Assembly (NCBI GenBank): GCA_023458595.1
Contig: JAEWYT010000168.1
Location: 1 to 64,000 of the forward strand
From: Pseudomonadota bacterium
GTDB taxonomy: Bacteria > Pseudomonadota > Alphaproteobacteria > Rhizobiales > Tepidamorphaceae
Direction: 5' to 3'
Length of the DNA stretch: 64,000 nt
Shown: piece by piece, positions 62,668-64,000 of the stretch
How the letters are laid out: each line of letters opens with the position of its first letter
How positions within the stretch are numbered: position 1 is the first letter of the stretch
Position numbers and translations under genes: made by a program
The notes under the pieces: model-generated
Database searches by the model: none
What the model was told of the DNA's origin: nothing
Seen by the model: only the letters and a program-made list of their open reading frames with translations

Positions 62668-62799
62668 TCAGGGGGTCCGGTCCAGCAGGTAGATCACGCC
62701 GTCGAGCATGATCGCGAGCCGCCGGCCGGCGGCGTGATAGCCGAACGAGCCGGTGTCGCAGTCGACGCGCAGCGTCTCGATCTCCGGCATGTCTTCCAT
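62668..62799 (-). CDS. Small hypothetical protein (43 aa)
   Basis: ATG 62799 (AGGAAT six bases upstream) to the stop at 62668 encodes 43 residues: MEDMPEIETLRVDCDTGSFG, then YHAAGRRLAIMLDGVIYLLD. The mixed charge pattern and good start site support a small gene. It follows the 235-residue gene on the same strand with a 44-bp gap. I recognise no family. Confidence 0.55.
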   Translation of the reverse strand: MEDMPEIETLRVDCDTGSFGYHAAGRRLAIMLDGVIYLLDRTP

Positions 62800-62843
62800 C
62801 GGATATTCCTGCTCTCGCGAAAGGGCTCGTGAATGGGCGGTGC

Positions 62844-63551
62844 TCAGGCCGGTCCGATGCGGAACGACTTTCGATAGAGGCCGGGGTCCTCGGAAAGCCC
62901 TTCCTCGACGGCGCGGTGGGCGCCGAGCCGGGTCTCGTCCATGACCTCCGTGACGATCTCCATCGCCTCGCGCGGTACCGGGATCGCCTGGGCGACCGGA
63001 GTTCCCTTCGGCAGGACACCCTCGAAATCCGGATCGGTCCATAGTGCCGGGAAATGCACGAAGCCGTCGCAGAAGCGATCGCAGTCGACCAGGCCGGCGA
63101 GCGTGCGGAACGGCAGGTCCTCGCGGTTCAGCGGATGGACGAACAGCACGGACCAGCCCTCCGGCGCCTGAAGCGCCCAGAAGTTCGTGAACTTGACGAC
63201 GAACTGCTTCGGATCGACCGGAAGCGGCGCTCCGGTCGCCTGCTCGGGAACGTGCAGGCCGACCGGCGATCGGGTGTGGCGCAGACCCGGCACCCGCGGC
63301 GCTTCCCAGTCCCAGCTGAGTTCGCCGTCCCTCACCACGATGTCCGCGGCCAGCGGCATCAGTACCCCCGCCGACAGCGCGTCGATCAGCGGCGGACAGT
63401 GCTTGAGCGTGCGCACCTCGACGCCGCCGAGCGTATCGCTGGCGGCTGTCGAGGGCATGCGTTTCAGCCAATCCGGAATCTTCGTACGAGCGCGAACCGG
63501 CTTCGGCAGGATATCCTCGAAGCCCGGCAGGCAGCGAAAGGTCAGGCGCAT
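62844..63551 (-). CDS. Unrecognised conserved-type protein (235 aa)
   Basis: A soluble protein with no signal peptide or membrane segment. Landmarks are FRCLPGFEDILPKPVRARTK, IPDWLKRMPS, LKHCPPLIDALSAGVLMPL, VVKFTNFWALQAPEGWSVLF and HPLNREDLPF. The pattern (Pro-rich opening, Trp-Leu-Lys-Arg-Met-Pro) resembles DUF6065-type proteins, but I cannot confirm that. A small gene follows. Confidence 0.7.
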   Translation of the reverse strand: MRLTFRCLPGFEDILPKPVRARTKIPDWLKRMPSTAASDTLGGVEVRTLKHCPPLIDALSAGVLMPLAADIVVRDGELSWDWEAPRVPGLRHTRSPVGLHVPEQATGAPLPVDPKQFVVKFTNFWALQAPEGWSVLFVHPLNREDLPFRTLAGLVDCDRFCDGFVHFPALWTDPDFEGVLPKGTPVAQAIPVPREAMEIVTEVMDETRLGAHRAVEEGLSEDPGLYRKSFRIGPA

Positions 63552-64000
63552 TCGTCGACACTACGCCGGGACGCCGCTGCGGCCAAGCGCCGCGCCCTGC
63601 GGTGCGGACGACTACGCCAGTCGTCATGGCCGCGACCAAGCAGTGCGCCAATGTCGAGCGAGCCCGTGCCGCCGAGCAGATGCACGCAGGATCGTGGCTT
63701 GCCGTCGGGCCGATCGCAGATATTTCCCAGCGCCGCAAAGACTACCTTCCACGAGAAGCGGACGAATAACGCGCGGAAATTGATATTTGCCGAAACGGCT
63801 CCGTTTATTCTGCTATTATTCTCTATTTGGAATATATATTGATTAAATCATGCTATTTAATCCAGTTTATTAGCCGAAGAACAGCTCAGGCTTAGTATTA
63901 GTCGGATAATTTACTTTGTATAAACATCCCGGAACGAACCTCGCGCCATGTCTGTGCGTCGAGGGCGATCACAGATCGTACGGGCTCTCATTGGGGAGGC
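63552..64000. other. Gene-free right end, with an AT-rich block
   Basis: No supported gene. The first 200 bp are GC-rich and contain only shadows; about 63775-63930 is markedly AT-rich (runs such as ATATATATTGATTAAATCA). It may be the promoter region of a gene beyond the right edge. Confidence 0.45.

Overview
The window looks like chromosome of a high-GC alphaproteobacterium of the order Hyphomicrobiales (Rhizobiales). Supporting signs are two phasin genes, a run of small translation and cell-cycle associated genes typical of this order (yacG, maf, infA, a low-Mr phosphatase, UPF0262, DUF2948), a DUF1045 protein, a PAS-type sensor kinase and TAT or Sec exported transporter proteins. Many proteins are recognisable only at family level. 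The genus cannot be fixed from the sequence.

Layout. 1-1.5 kb: N-terminal part of a PAS sensor kinase running off the left edge. 1.7-2.9 kb: two phasin genes with paired TGCNNNGCA sites and a strong terminator. 2.96-3.03 kb: tRNA-His. 3.1-3.8 kb: a Crp/Fnr regulator. 4.1-20.3 kb: a surface-glycan and sulfur block with a secreted arylsulfatase, UDP-sulfoquinovose synthase (sqdB), two methyltransferases, a giant bifunctional glycosyltransferase, a WbsX-type protein, a GDP-mannose enzyme (manC type) and four P-loop sulfotransferases. 20.3-24.7 kb: a mixed stretch with an orphan Prim-Pol primase, a dodecin, a VWA protein, a cystathionine beta-lyase type enzyme, a DksA-like zinc finger protein and a PPOX flavoprotein.

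24.7-35.2 kb: a LivFGMHK-type ABC transporter, divergent from an ScfR/RamB-type XRE regulator that is followed by a translationally coupled receiver / small membrane protein / symporter-kinase trio (CbrA/CrbS type). This looks like a carboxylate- or acyl-CoA-responsive module. 35.2-48.4 kb: a hexuronate and unsaturated-uronate catabolic region. It holds two tripartite TRAP transporters, two GntR regulators, D-mannonate dehydratase, uronate isomerase, a fructuronate reductase-type enzyme, KduI and KduD. Sharp palindromes lie in the promoter region of the second GntR gene.

48.5-57.4 kb: two exported proteins, tRNA-Phe, then the yacG-SDR-acyl ligase-maf-infA-OmpW-phosphatase-UPF0262-DUF2948 series on the minus strand, ending at tRNA-Thr. 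57.5-64 kb: an exported protein, a DUF1045 protein, a TPR protein, a methyl-accepting chemotaxis protein and two unrecognised genes. Two AT-rich gene-free stretches also lie here.

The most unusual feature is a degenerate 35-50 residue repeat (FD..FY...PDV...HYL..G..EGR.P). It occupies the N-terminal part of two otherwise unrelated glycan-building proteins in the sulfotransferase-rich block. I infer that this block makes or decorates a sulfated, possibly sulfoquinovose-containing, surface glycan. No polymerase, flippase or export gene is present in the window, so the locus is either incomplete here or depends on genes elsewhere.
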